This document shows, in pieces, positions 1 to 6,454 of a DNA stretch of 11,182 bases. A model generated the notes under the pieces. It saw only the letters and a program-made list of their open reading frames with translations. It was not told the DNA's origin and ran no database searches. The stretch comes from Synergistaceae bacterium (GTDB taxonomy: Bacteria > Synergistota > Synergistia > Synergistales > Synergistaceae): NCBI GenBank assembly GCA_012513245.1, contig JAAZCN010000047.1, positions 1-11,182 on the forward strand, read 5' to 3'. The stretch's first letter is position 1; the number at the start of each line of letters is the position of its first letter. The translations under genes were made by a program, and so were the position numbers.

Positions 1-183
1 GAAATTGCTGCCGAAGGAGGCTATCTGTTCATCTATGCTCTTGTTGGCTCCCTGTCCCACCGCGAAGGCCGCAATTACCGCTGCTACACCTATTATGATC
101 CCCAATGCCGTCAGCATCGATCTTGTCTTGTTCCTACGAAGCGCCCTCACTGCTGTAAGAGAAATTTCAGCCATAGATATCAT
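1..183 (-). CDS. MacB-type ABC transporter permease, N-terminal fragment (runs off left edge)
   Basis: Only the first 61 codons are in the window. The fragment opens with a short amphipathic stretch (AEISLTAVRALRRNKTRS), then a hydrophobic first membrane helix around residues 24-43 (MLTALGIIIGVAAVIAAFAV), then the start of a periplasmic domain (GQGANKSIDEQIASFGSNF). This layout, including LTALGIIIGVAAVI, is typical of MacB/FtsX-like permeases of macrolide and peptide exporters. The ATG overlaps the TGA of the ATPase gene by four bases (ATGA), which indicates translational coupling and a shared complex. A GGGGG tract about 10 nt upstream may act as ribosome binding site; a second ATG at codon 4 is possible. 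In E. coli MacB the ATPase and permease are one polypeptide, whereas here they are separate genes. By context the protein is the inner-membrane part of a tripartite efflux pump with the MacA-like adaptor and TolC-like channel upstream. The substrate cannot be told from the sequence. Confidence 0.88.
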   Translation of the reverse strand, partial: MISMAEISLTAVRALRRNKTRSMLTALGIIIGVAAVIAAFAVGQGANKSIDEQIASFGSNF

Positions 184-881
184 GATCTTTTAACCCCCGG
201 GTTCGGCTCATCGCTCGTTATGACCCCGTCCTTGAAATGGACTATCCTCTTTGCGTAAACTGCGACGTCAGGTTCATGCGTTACAAGGAGTATCGTTATG
301 CCATCTTCTTCGTTGATTTTTTTAAAAAGCTTCATTATCTCATCGCTGGTCTTTGAGTCAAGGTTCCCTGTCGGTTCATCCGCCATGAGGATGGGAGCCC
401 TGTTGACGATCCCTCTCGCAATTGCGACCCGTTGCTGCTGCCCTCCGGAGAGCTGTGTGGGCTCATGGTAAAGCCTGTCTTCAAGTCCCATTTGGATCAA
501 AGCCTCTTTTGCCCTCTCCCTGCGTTCTTTTTTCGGCATGCCGGCATAGAGCAGGGGCAGCTCGACATTTTCTATTGCACTTGTCTTTTGCAGCAGGTTA
601 AACCCCTGAAATACGAAACCTATCGTGCTGTTTCTTATAACTGCAAGATCGTCGCCTTCAAGGTCGTTAATATTTTGTCCGTTGAGGATTTAAGTCCCTG
701 CGGTAGGTTTGTCCAGACACCCTAGAATGTTCATAGTTGTAGATTTGCCCGAACCTGAAGGACCCATCATGGCTACAAATTCTCCTTTTTCCACAGAAAG
801 GCTGATACCATGAAGTATCTCTACTTCATCTTTTCCCATAGTGAAGCTTTTGCGAATCTCCTTCAGCTCGACCAGAGCCAT
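180..881 (-). pseudogene. MacB/LolD-type ABC transporter ATPase interrupted by an in-frame TAA at codon 64
   Basis: The gene reads as one continuous 233-codon frame except for TAA at 692-690 (codon 64). Before the stop come residues 1-63 with Walker [10 protein letters not shown] at 40-48. After it, in the same frame, come ILNGQNI (65-71), the Q-loop FVFQGFN near 90, the signature LSGGQQQR (144-151), Walker B ILMADEP (164-170, with D168 and E169) and the H-loop histidine H202. Related ATPases usually have Tyr at codon 64 (GT-Y-xL-D/N-G), so one base change from TAC or TAT explains the stop. Only the first methionine after the stop, codon 115 at 539, could restart translation, and that product would lack Walker A. 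The gene abuts the macA-like gene with no gap, has a GGAG site inside that gene's end, and overlaps the permease by 4 nt. The ATPase should energise the MacB-type pump. The stop is either a recent nonsense mutation or a base-call error; the intact remainder argues against old decay. Confidence 0.87.
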
Positions 882-2084
882 CTATTTCGCTCCGTTCGGG
901 ACAATGATTCCTGTAATGACCTCATCACCTTCACTCAGTCCTGATATTATCTCCGTGTTCTGACCGTCAGTGATGCCCCTTTTGACCTCTACCCTTGCAG
1001 GGACTTTTTTATCATACACATAGACGGCAGGTTTTTTTACCTCTGCTATGGTCTGTTTCCCCATCATGCCGGCACCCGGCTGAGCTGACTTTGCCGAAGT
1101 GTCTGCAGGTTTAAATCTGAAAGCGCTGTTGGGAACCACTAATACATCCTCTCTTTCCTCAACTATGAGAGAGACGTTGGCGGTCATTCCCGGCATCAGA
1201 AGCTCGTTGTCGTTCGATACTTTGACTATCACAACGTAAGTAACTACGTTGTCTGTCGTTGAGGGAGAGAGCCGGACCTGAGTAACTTTTCCCTGAAAAG
1301 GGTCATTGGGATGGGCGTCGACGGTAAAGGTCGCTTTCTGTCCCTCTTTTACTCCACCTATATCTGCTTCATCCACGTTCACTTCGACCTGCATCTGACT
1401 AAGGTCCTTTGCTATCTCGGCAATGCTCGGCGTCTGATAACTTGCCGCAACAGTCTGCCCTTTTTCAACGTTCTTAGCTACCACTACCCCATCGACGGGA
1501 GAGAGTATTTTAGTGTATCCAAGATTTATCTTTGTTTTGTTCAGCGTTGCCCGGTACTGCTCTATCCTTGCTCTTGATGCGGCGACCTGCGCTTTGGCGG
1601 TCAGGTAGGTTTTCTCTTCTGTATCAACGTCAGCTTTTGCGATCAGGTCTTTTTCAGCCAGTTTTCTTGTCCTGGCAAGGCTTTTCTCAGCATTTGCCAG
1701 TATCGCTTCCGAGCTCATTAGATCTGCTTTGACCACCATAAGGTTTGCCTCTGCCTGTGCAACATCAGTCTGCTGAGTGGCAGGGTCAATTTCAGCAATA
1801 AGTTGGCCTTGCTTGACTACGCTGTTGTAATCTATATATATTTCTTTGACTGTTCCGGATATCTGCGTTCCCACGTCTATAGTCTCAACAGCATCGAGTC
1901 TACCTGTGGCTTGTATGACTGAACGAAGGTCTGATTTTACTGCAGTTGCGGTTTTATACCGGATCTCATCCGTGCCCTTGCTGTAGTACCAGAAAAGTCC
2001 GCCTGAAATCGCTATTAAAAGCAGGATCACGCCCATGATCCTTCCCTTTAGCTTTTTTGAAAATTTGTTTTCGGTTAATTTCAT
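882..2084 (-). CDS. MacA-like periplasmic adaptor (membrane fusion protein) of an ABC efflux pump
   Basis: This 400-residue protein has a lysine-rich N-terminus and one membrane anchor at about residues 16-34 (IMGVILLLIAISGGLFWYY). The split lipoyl-like domain follows (about 68-103 and 190-215; the second half has SPVDGVVVAKNVEKGQ). Between the halves lies a long Ala/Glu/Lys-rich alpha-hairpin (about 103-190) expected to contact the TolC tip. A beta-barrel (about 225-310) and a membrane-proximal domain containing EGDEVITG complete the adaptor fold. A low-complexity Ala/Pro/Gly/Met linker (about 325-352) interrupts the last domain. The motif order and the adjacent MacB-type genes indicate the MacA branch rather than an RND-pump adaptor. 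Its ATG overlaps the TolC-like gene's TGA (ATGA), and GGAGGT lies 8 nt upstream, which fixes the start. The protein should bridge the inner-membrane MacB-type transporter and the outer-membrane channel. Substrate unknown; macrolides, peptides or lipids are typical of the family. Confidence 0.92.
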   Translation of the reverse strand: MKLTENKFSKKLKGRIMGVILLLIAISGGLFWYYSKGTDEIRYKTATAVKSDLRSVIQATGRLDAVETIDVGTQISGTVKEIYIDYNSVVKQGQLIAEIDPATQQTDVAQAEANLMVVKADLMSSEAILANAEKSLARTRKLAEKDLIAKADVDTEEKTYLTAKAQVAASRARIEQYRATLNKTKINLGYTKILSPVDGVVVAKNVEKGQTVAASYQTPSIAEIAKDLSQMQVEVNVDEADIGGVKEGQKATFTVDAHPNDPFQGKVTQVRLSPSTTDNVVTYVVIVKVSNDNELLMPGMTANVSLIVEEREDVLVVPNSAFRFKPADTSAKSAQPGAGMMGKQTIAEVKKPAVYVYDKKVPARVEVKRGITDGQNTEIISGLSEGDEVITGIIVPNGAK

Positions 2085-3334
2085 TCTTCGAGACCTCCCA
2101 TGGCCTTTTCAAGATCAAGACGTTTTGCTTTGCATTCATAAAGAGAGAGGATCGTGTTTGTCTGAGCTAAAGCATAACTCTCGACTGCATCGGATATTTC
2201 AAGGCTGCTTCCCACACCCGCTTCGTAACGTCCTTCTGCAAGCTCATATGTCTCCCTGGCCTGTCTTTCAGCTTCAAGGGAAGCGTTCAGAGCCTCCCCG
2301 GCCTCGGCAAGTGCATGCCATGCCTTTCTTACTTCCAGCATTACCTCGTTGGATGCACTTTGAAGCTGTGCCTTTGCTGTAACAAGTTCGGCCTCTGCAC
2401 CCTCGACCCTACTCTTGGTAAGTCCCCCGTCGTACAACGGGATATTTAATGAAAGCCTTGCATTCCAGCCATTATCATCAAAGGGTGCGCTGCCATACGC
2501 GTTGTAGCCGGCAGACGCGCTTATCTCAGGGGATAGACCCTTTTTTTCCAAAGCCAGCAAGGTCTCGGTATATTCGACCCTTTTACGCTGGGAAGCAAGA
2601 TAGGGCCTATTTAAAACCGCTCTTTCAACGGCTTGTTCTATCGGGACACTCCATTCTTCATACGACAACACATCTGCAACATTTTTTATGTCCATCATGG
2701 GGATCCCCATTGAAGATGCAAGTTGTGCCCTGTATTGTTCAGCAGCCGACCCTACTCTTACAAGAGTAAGCTTTGAATTGGCAAGATCCGCCTCGGCCTT
2801 TGTCACTTCAATTTTTGGCTTAGTCCCTACTTCGTAGTATGACTTTGCCCACAAAAGCCTCTTCTGATAATTGTCGTACCTGGTCTTTGCCACCTCATAC
2901 TGTCTTATCGACCTGTTAAGGTTGTAGTAGGCGGACTTTACCCCTAAAATTATTTTATCTCTGGTATCTAAGTATTCTGCTTCTGCAGCATCCATATTGA
3001 GCTTTGCACCTTCGATCTTCAGCCCTCTTTTGCCCCAGTCATAAATTGACTGTTCAAGCGAGATGGATGCGTTGTACTTTCCTGAATCGTTTACTGATTC
3101 CGTGCTGTCGCTTCTTGTGTATGAGGCGCCTCCCTTTATCTGGGGCCTGCTGTCTGCCGCGCTCTGTCCAACAGCAGCTTTTTTTGAAGCGACCTTACTC
3201 TCTGCCGCGACCATGTCAGGATGGTTTTCAAGAGCTGTTCTGACGCATGATCCAAGCGTGAGTGTTTCCGCTGCCGCCGCACCTGCAAACAATATTTGGA
3301 TCAAACATAACGCTGCAATAATTTTATTTCTCAA
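2081..3334 (-). CDS. TolC-family outer membrane efflux channel
   Basis: The protein has a clear signal peptide (MRNKIIAALCLIQILF followed by AGAAAAE; probable cleavage near A22). The mature part has two homologous halves of long Ala/Glu/Lys-rich helices and short strands, as in outer-membrane efflux proteins. It begins with the family's usual opening TLGSCVRTALENHPDMVAAESKV and contains YDWGKRG and the related IPLYDGGLTKSRVEGAE, the repeated strand-to-helix junctions. At 417 residues it is of normal length. The start is an inference: the longest frame begins with GTG at 3346, but that GTG is the tail of the GGAGGTG ribosome binding site. TTG at 3334 lies about 10 nt after GGAGGT and gives a proper signal peptide. 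The gene follows the histidine kinase by 33 nt and overlaps the macA-like gene by 4 nt. It should form the outer-membrane exit duct of the pump. Confidence 0.9.
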   Translation of the reverse strand: MRNKIIAALCLIQILFAGAAAAETLTLGSCVRTALENHPDMVAAESKVASKKAAVGQSAADSRPQIKGGASYTRSDSTESVNDSGKYNASISLEQSIYDWGKRGLKIEGAKLNMDAAEAEYLDTRDKIILGVKSAYYNLNRSIRQYEVAKTRYDNYQKRLLWAKSYYEVGTKPKIEVTKAEADLANSKLTLVRVGSAAEQYRAQLASSMGIPMMDIKNVADVLSYEEWSVPIEQAVERAVLNRPYLASQRKRVEYTETLLALEKKGLSPEISASAGYNAYGSAPFDDNGWNARLSLNIPLYDGGLTKSRVEGAEAELVTAKAQLQSASNEVMLEVRKAWHALAEAGEALNASLEAERQARETYELAEGRYEAGVGSSLEISDAVESYALAQTNTILSLYECKAKRLDLEKAMGGLEE

Positions 3335-3367
3335 CAGACCAAGCACCTCCGATCAAAATATTCTTTT

Positions 3368-4762
3368 TTATGCCAATGGGAGCCTGATTATGAACGTACT
3401 CCCTTTACCTTCTCTGCTTTCTACTGTCACGCTGCCTCCATGAGCCTCCACTGCGGCCTTTGTTATTGCCAAACCTATTCCAAGCCCCCCGCTTGACCTA
3501 GTCCGTGACTTGTCTGTCCTGTAGAAACGTTCAAATATGTAGGGTAGATCTCTGTCTGAAATACCGATACCTGTGTCACTGACTTTGATCTGTACATCCC
3601 CACCCATTTTTTCAAGAGAAATAGAGGCCCTGCCGCCACTGTCTGTATACCTTAGAGCGTTCGATAGAAGGTTTTCCGCTGCCTGTCTTATCTTGCCTCC
3701 ATCTACTGCAATCACTATATCCTCTTCTATTTCCCTTTTCAGTTCCACTGACTTTGCACTGTAGAGAGGATCAAAGGTCATAGCGACCCTTTTGACTTCA
3801 TTTGAGAGGTTTACTGATTCAAGTACAAGACCTTTTCCGGCATTCTCTATGGAAGTAAGTTTTTCAATTTCAGAAATCATCCTGGAAAGCCTGTCGATCT
3901 CATCAACTGTGAGTTTGACCCTCTCGTTTGTTGGTTCCCACACCCCATCCTCAAATGCTTCAAGGTGTGATTTGATTATAGTAAGAGGATTCCTCAGCTC
4001 ATGAGCTATATCGCTCATAAGCCTCTTGCGCAGCTCCTCCTGTTCCTCGAGACCAAGTCCAAGCCTGTTGATGCTGTCGATCAGCAGCTGTAGTTCTGTA
4101 ATGTCAGATCTGAGATCATCCTGTTCCTTGTATCTGCCCCTGCTGATAAGGGATGCTCTCTTAGACACTTTAAGTATCGGCCTGCTTATAACGTCGGCCA
4201 TTATAAAAGATATGATCACAGCTATCACAAGCATGAATGCTATTGCGTATACCATGTGAGAATTAAACTTCTTCAGGAACATTCCCTCCCTGCTCTCCCT
4301 AAAAGGCAGGCAGAGAAAACGGACTTTTCCAACTATTTTGCCCCCTGAAGAGACAGGAAGCTCGTTCATTACCAGTTCAGGTACCATCGATCTCATAAAG
4401 CCCTGTGTTTCATTGTTATCTTTTCTTGAACCGGGCCCCCTCATAACTCCATGTCTCATCGAACGTCTGAATTCAGCTATCAGTATGCCATCCGGATCAT
4501 AGAGCGAAGCTTGGACCATCGGCCATCTGAGGATATCTCCTCTGAGTTCTGCAAGCATATTTCTGTTCCAGTTGCCGCCTGAGCTATATATATCCTCTAA
4601 TACCCTGACTGCCTCCTGTTGGTCATCCCGAAGACTGTCAGAAGAGAAAAGACGAAACTGTCTGTCCAGAAGCTTTGAGATACCGGTTGGGATCACCAGC
4701 ATACATATGATAACGATCACCACATACTGAACGAGCATCTGTGTCCTGAGTGAGCGCTTCAT
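3368..4762 (-). CDS. Membrane sensor histidine kinase (HAMP, HisKA, HATPase_c)
   Basis: This is a 464-residue two-component sensor. Membrane helix 1 spans about residues 10-29, and an extracytoplasmic domain runs from about 31 to 168. Membrane helix 2 spans about 171-190, followed by a HAMP linker (about 190-240). The dimerisation/phosphoacceptor H-box is SDIAHELRNPLTI, with phosphorylated His254. The ATP-binding domain has N-box NLLSNALRYT (364-373), G1 DTGIGI (396-401), F-box FERFYR (410-415) and G2 GGLGIGLAI (425-433), so all catalytic boxes are intact. The sensor domain contains a basic, Met-containing stretch around residues 98-126 (RRSMRHGVMRGPGSRK). The ATG is preceded by GGAG at 8 nt and sits 4 nt after the response regulator's TAA, so the two are a cognate, coupled pair. 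Its placement before a full efflux pump suggests it senses an envelope stress or toxic compound and controls the pump. The ligand is unknown. Confidence 0.95.
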   Translation of the reverse strand: MKRSLRTQMLVQYVVIVIICMLVIPTGISKLLDRQFRLFSSDSLRDDQQEAVRVLEDIYSSGGNWNRNMLAELRGDILRWPMVQASLYDPDGILIAEFRRSMRHGVMRGPGSRKDNNETQGFMRSMVPELVMNELPVSSGGKIVGKVRFLCLPFRESREGMFLKKFNSHMVYAIAFMLVIAVIISFIMADVISRPILKVSKRASLISRGRYKEQDDLRSDITELQLLIDSINRLGLGLEEQEELRKRLMSDIAHELRNPLTIIKSHLEAFEDGVWEPTNERVKLTVDEIDRLSRMISEIEKLTSIENAGKGLVLESVNLSNEVKRVAMTFDPLYSAKSVELKREIEEDIVIAVDGGKIRQAAENLLSNALRYTDSGGRASISLEKMGGDVQIKVSDTGIGISDRDLPYIFERFYRTDKSRTRSSGGLGIGLAITKAAVEAHGGSVTVESREGKGSTFIIRLPLA

Positions 4763-4766
4763 TTAT

Positions 4767-5447
4767 TTACTCCGAGACCCTGTATCCGAAGCCGTGAACT
4801 GTTTTAATATATCCGTTCTCGTGCTCGGGGTCAGCAAGTTTTTTCCTGATGTTTTTGATGTAGCTGTCAATAGAACGCTCAAAAGCGTCATATTCATAAC
4901 CAAGCGCATAGGTGATCAATTCGTCTCTCGTCCATGTTTTATCCTGTCTTGATGCCATCTTTGAAAAGATCATGAATTCATTTTTTGTCAGAGGTATGTC
5001 CTCTCCGTTTTTTGTAACTGTGAAACTTGTGGCATCTATGATCAGACGATCCCCTACTGTTATAGTCTCTCCGTTCTCCTGGTCAGGAACCGCCGTTCCC
5101 CTCAGGTTTGCTCTTATACGAGCCATAAGGACCCTCGGACTGAACGGCTTGATTATGTAGTCATCCGCTCCTGCATCAAGACCTGCAATGACCTCGTCTT
5201 CCCCACTTTTGGCAGTTACCATTATTATCGGAACTGAAGAGGACCTTCTTATCTCTCTGCACACGGATTCGCCCTTCATCCCGGGAAGCATCAGGTCCAG
5301 GAGCACAAGATCATATTCTCCCTCGTTGAACATACTGAGAGCTTCGATGCCGTCTGAGGCTATGTCTGCTTCATATCCTTCACGCAGCATATAGGCCTTT
5401 TCAACATCGGCTATGGCTTTTTCATCTTCAACGATCAGGATCTTCAC
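4767..5447 (-). CDS. OmpR/PhoB-family response regulator
   Basis: The 226-residue protein has an N-terminal receiver domain: acidic pocket E7-D8, phosphoacceptor D51 in LVLLDLMLPG, T78 in MVTAKS and K100 in YIIKP. A C-terminal winged-helix DNA-binding domain (about 130-226) includes PLTKNEFMIF, the recognition-helix region RSIDSYIKNIRKKL and the closing wing GYIKTVHGFGYRV. The frame is open up to TTG at 5468, but no ribosome binding site precedes that codon or the ATG at 5462. A GGGGGTGGAG tract lies just upstream of GTG at 5447, which yields the usual start VKILIVEDE, so I chose 5447. It heads the operon that continues with the sensor kinase and the efflux pump. It probably regulates these genes and perhaps the Spy-like gene upstream, whose promoter region has 11-bp-phased direct repeats of the type such regulators bind. 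That link is inferred. Confidence 0.94.
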   Translation of the reverse strand: MKILIVEDEKAIADVEKAYMLREGYEADIASDGIEALSMFNEGEYDLVLLDLMLPGMKGESVCREIRRSSSVPIIMVTAKSGEDEVIAGLDAGADDYIIKPFSPRVLMARIRANLRGTAVPDQENGETITVGDRLIIDATSFTVTKNGEDIPLTKNEFMIFSKMASRQDKTWTRDELITYALGYEYDAFERSIDSYIKNIRKKLADPEHENGYIKTVHGFGYRVSE

Positions 5448-5529
5448 AGTCTCCACCCCCATGGTCAACGTTTTTTATCCATCAATGACTGCACCGCGTC
5501 CCTGGCTTCCTGTACTTTTAATCAGTATA

Positions 5530-5592
5530 AAGCAAAAAAAAGACAAAAAAAAGATAATTGTACTGAGACCGGTATGAGCGGTCCCAGTACAA
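5530..5592 (-). terminator. Rho-independent terminator after the Spy-like gene
   Basis: On the minus strand the stem TTGTACTG/CAGTACAA continues inward through a mismatch to GACCG/CGGTC, closing a 7-nt loop (5558-5592). It is followed by TTATC and two runs of eight U separated by GUC. The hairpin starts 14 nt after the tandem TAG stops of the Spy-like gene. It separates that gene from the response-regulator operon downstream on the same strand. That operon then needs its own promoter in the remaining ~80 bp, or partial read-through. Confidence 0.88.
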
Positions 5593-5608
5593 AGATCATA
5601 ATTGCCTA

Positions 5609-6205
5609 CTACTGTGTGGGGTTGTTTCTAAATCCCCTGCCAAAGCCCCGGCTGTTCCTGAAAGCCTCGGGGTTTTTGAGCATCTCTTCCAGGCGGGCAT
5701 TGTCCCGGTCACTTTTGATCTTCTGTATCTTGGTGTGAAGATCACGGACCTTCATCTTGTTCGGTACCTCTTTCTGAAGTTCTGTCCTTATTTCAGCGTG
5801 GATCTTTCTTATCTCTTCCATCTGTGCTCTATCCTCCGGAGAGAATTCACGCCTTGGTCCTCTTGCCGCTGCATTGAATTTTGAAGGATCCTTCAACACT
5901 TCTTCAAAATGAGCTGTTTCGATCTCACGGTTCAGCTTCTGTATTTTAGCGTGGATGTCGCGAGCTTTCGCCTTGTTTGGTACCTCTTTCTGAAGCTCTG
6001 CCCTCATATCAATGTTCAGCTTAGCCCTCTCATCCATTTTCCCTCTGACTTCCGGTGTGACATTCTGCCTTATCTGCTGACCATTCCCCATCTGCATTCC
6101 GGGACCGGAACCAGCTTTCCCTGCCTTGCCATAGCCCGGAGCAGCCATTGCGCTGCCAGCAAAAACTAGAACTAAAATTGCTGCTGCCAAAATTTTCTTT
6201 TTCAT
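5609..6205 (-). CDS. Secreted Spy/CpxP-like protein with an internal tandem duplication
   Basis: The 198-residue product has a signal peptide (MKKKILAAAILVLVFAGSAMA, cleavage after about residue 21). A Gly/Met-rich segment follows (about 22-47), then two copies of a charged, all-helical 60-residue unit (about 51-110 and 123-182), each with ELQKEVPNK and a later KIQK, and an Arg/Gly/Asn-rich tail. The units align without gaps at 72-residue spacing with about half the residues identical. High Glu/Lys/Arg content, no cysteines in the mature part and periplasmic targeting resemble Spy/CpxP/ZraP chaperones and metal-stress proteins. I assign similarity only, as a canonical LTxxQ motif is not obvious. 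The start is firm: GGAGGT lies 8 nt before ATG. The gene ends in tandem TAG stops and its own terminator. Lying directly upstream of a two-component/efflux operon, as cpxP and zraP lie beside their regulators, it may be a stress-induced chaperone or a feedback partner of the sensor kinase. Confidence 0.85.
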   Translation of the reverse strand: MKKKILAAAILVLVFAGSAMAAPGYGKAGKAGSGPGMQMGNGQQIRQNVTPEVRGKMDERAKLNIDMRAELQKEVPNKAKARDIHAKIQKLNREIETAHFEEVLKDPSKFNAAARGPRREFSPEDRAQMEEIRKIHAEIRTELQKEVPNKMKVRDLHTKIQKIKSDRDNARLEEMLKNPEAFRNSRGFGRGFRNNPTQ

Positions 6206-6231
6206 TTACATCGACCTCCAAATTTATGATC

Positions 6232-6247
6232 AACATCATTTGATGTT
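6232..6247. repeat. 16-bp palindrome in the Spy-like gene leader
   Basis: AACATCA-TT-TGATGTT is a perfect 7-bp inverted repeat with a 2-bp centre, 27 bp upstream of the Spy-like ATG and just upstream of its ribosome binding site. It could be a dimeric-repressor operator, or a chance palindrome in AT-rich DNA. The 2-nt centre is too tight for a good RNA hairpin loop. Confidence 0.4.
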
Positions 6248-6257
6248 CCATGATGCT

Positions 6258-6309
6258 AGTCTATCGTTACCGTATGGAGATTTTATGTTGTAAATGTGTT
6301 GATTTTATG
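6258..6309 (-). promoter_or_regulatory. Four 11-bp-phased direct repeats and weak -10: likely response-regulator-controlled promoter of the Spy-like gene
   Basis: Reading the minus strand from 6309 to 6266, four successive 11-mers are CATAAAATCAA, CACATTTACAA, CATAAAATCTC and CATACGGTAAC. Each begins CA(T/C)A, and the first and third share nine identical bases at exactly 22-bp spacing. OmpR/PhoB-family regulators bind head-to-tail in 11-bp steps, so this looks like an operator. Two bases later comes TAGACT (6263-6258), a plausible -10, with no good -35, as is usual for activated promoters. The operator role and the identity of the regulator are inferred. Confidence 0.5.
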
Positions 6310-6362
6310 GGGTTTGTTAAAACCGGCATCTGTCCGACATTCCGGACGACTGATTTCGTCGA

Positions 6363-6404
6363 TAAAAAAACTTCCGCTTAAAAGAGGTTCTCTTTAAGCG
6401 GAAG
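6363..6404 (-). terminator. Rho-independent terminator of the buk-oxidoreductase operon
   Basis: CTTCCGCTTAAA(A)GAG pairs with CTCTTTAAGCGGAAG across a GTT loop, giving 15 pairs with one bulged A (6371-6404). On the minus strand it is followed by seven U residues. It lies about 50 nt after the stop of the gamma-subunit gene and closes the six-gene operon. The rest of the 6206-6454 gap holds the Spy-like gene's promoter region and no gene. Confidence 0.92.
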
Positions 6405-6454
6405 CATCGCAACTTGGTTATTTTATATCCGGATATAGGGGCATAAAGAATTTT

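Noticed and set aside
690..692. TAA as a recoded sense codon or selenocysteine/pyrrolysine site
   Set aside because: Selenocysteine uses TGA and pyrrolysine TAG. TAA ends several intact genes in this window (kinase, response regulator, beta subunit, NTPase), so it is a normal stop here.
5524..5529. TATACT as -10 of the response-regulator operon
   Set aside because: At 17-bp spacing the -35 position is only a T run, and the hexamer lies in homopolymer-rich terminator DNA. Too weak to annotate as a promoter.
5531..5557. Paired A8 tracts as a phase-variable homopolymer switch
   Set aside because: They lie outside any coding region, directly after a terminator hairpin, and are best explained as its U tracts.
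6030..6251. Minus-strand frame beginning upstream of the Spy-like gene (73 codons)
   Set aside because: It is a frame-shifted reading of the same region. The alternative frame has a signal peptide, a GGAGGT site and an internal repeat, which settles the choice.
6332..6347. GTCCG/CGGAC inverted repeat between the two terminator and promoter regions
   Set aside because: It is a 5-bp stem with no U tract and no conserved context. Short inverted repeats like this are expected by chance.
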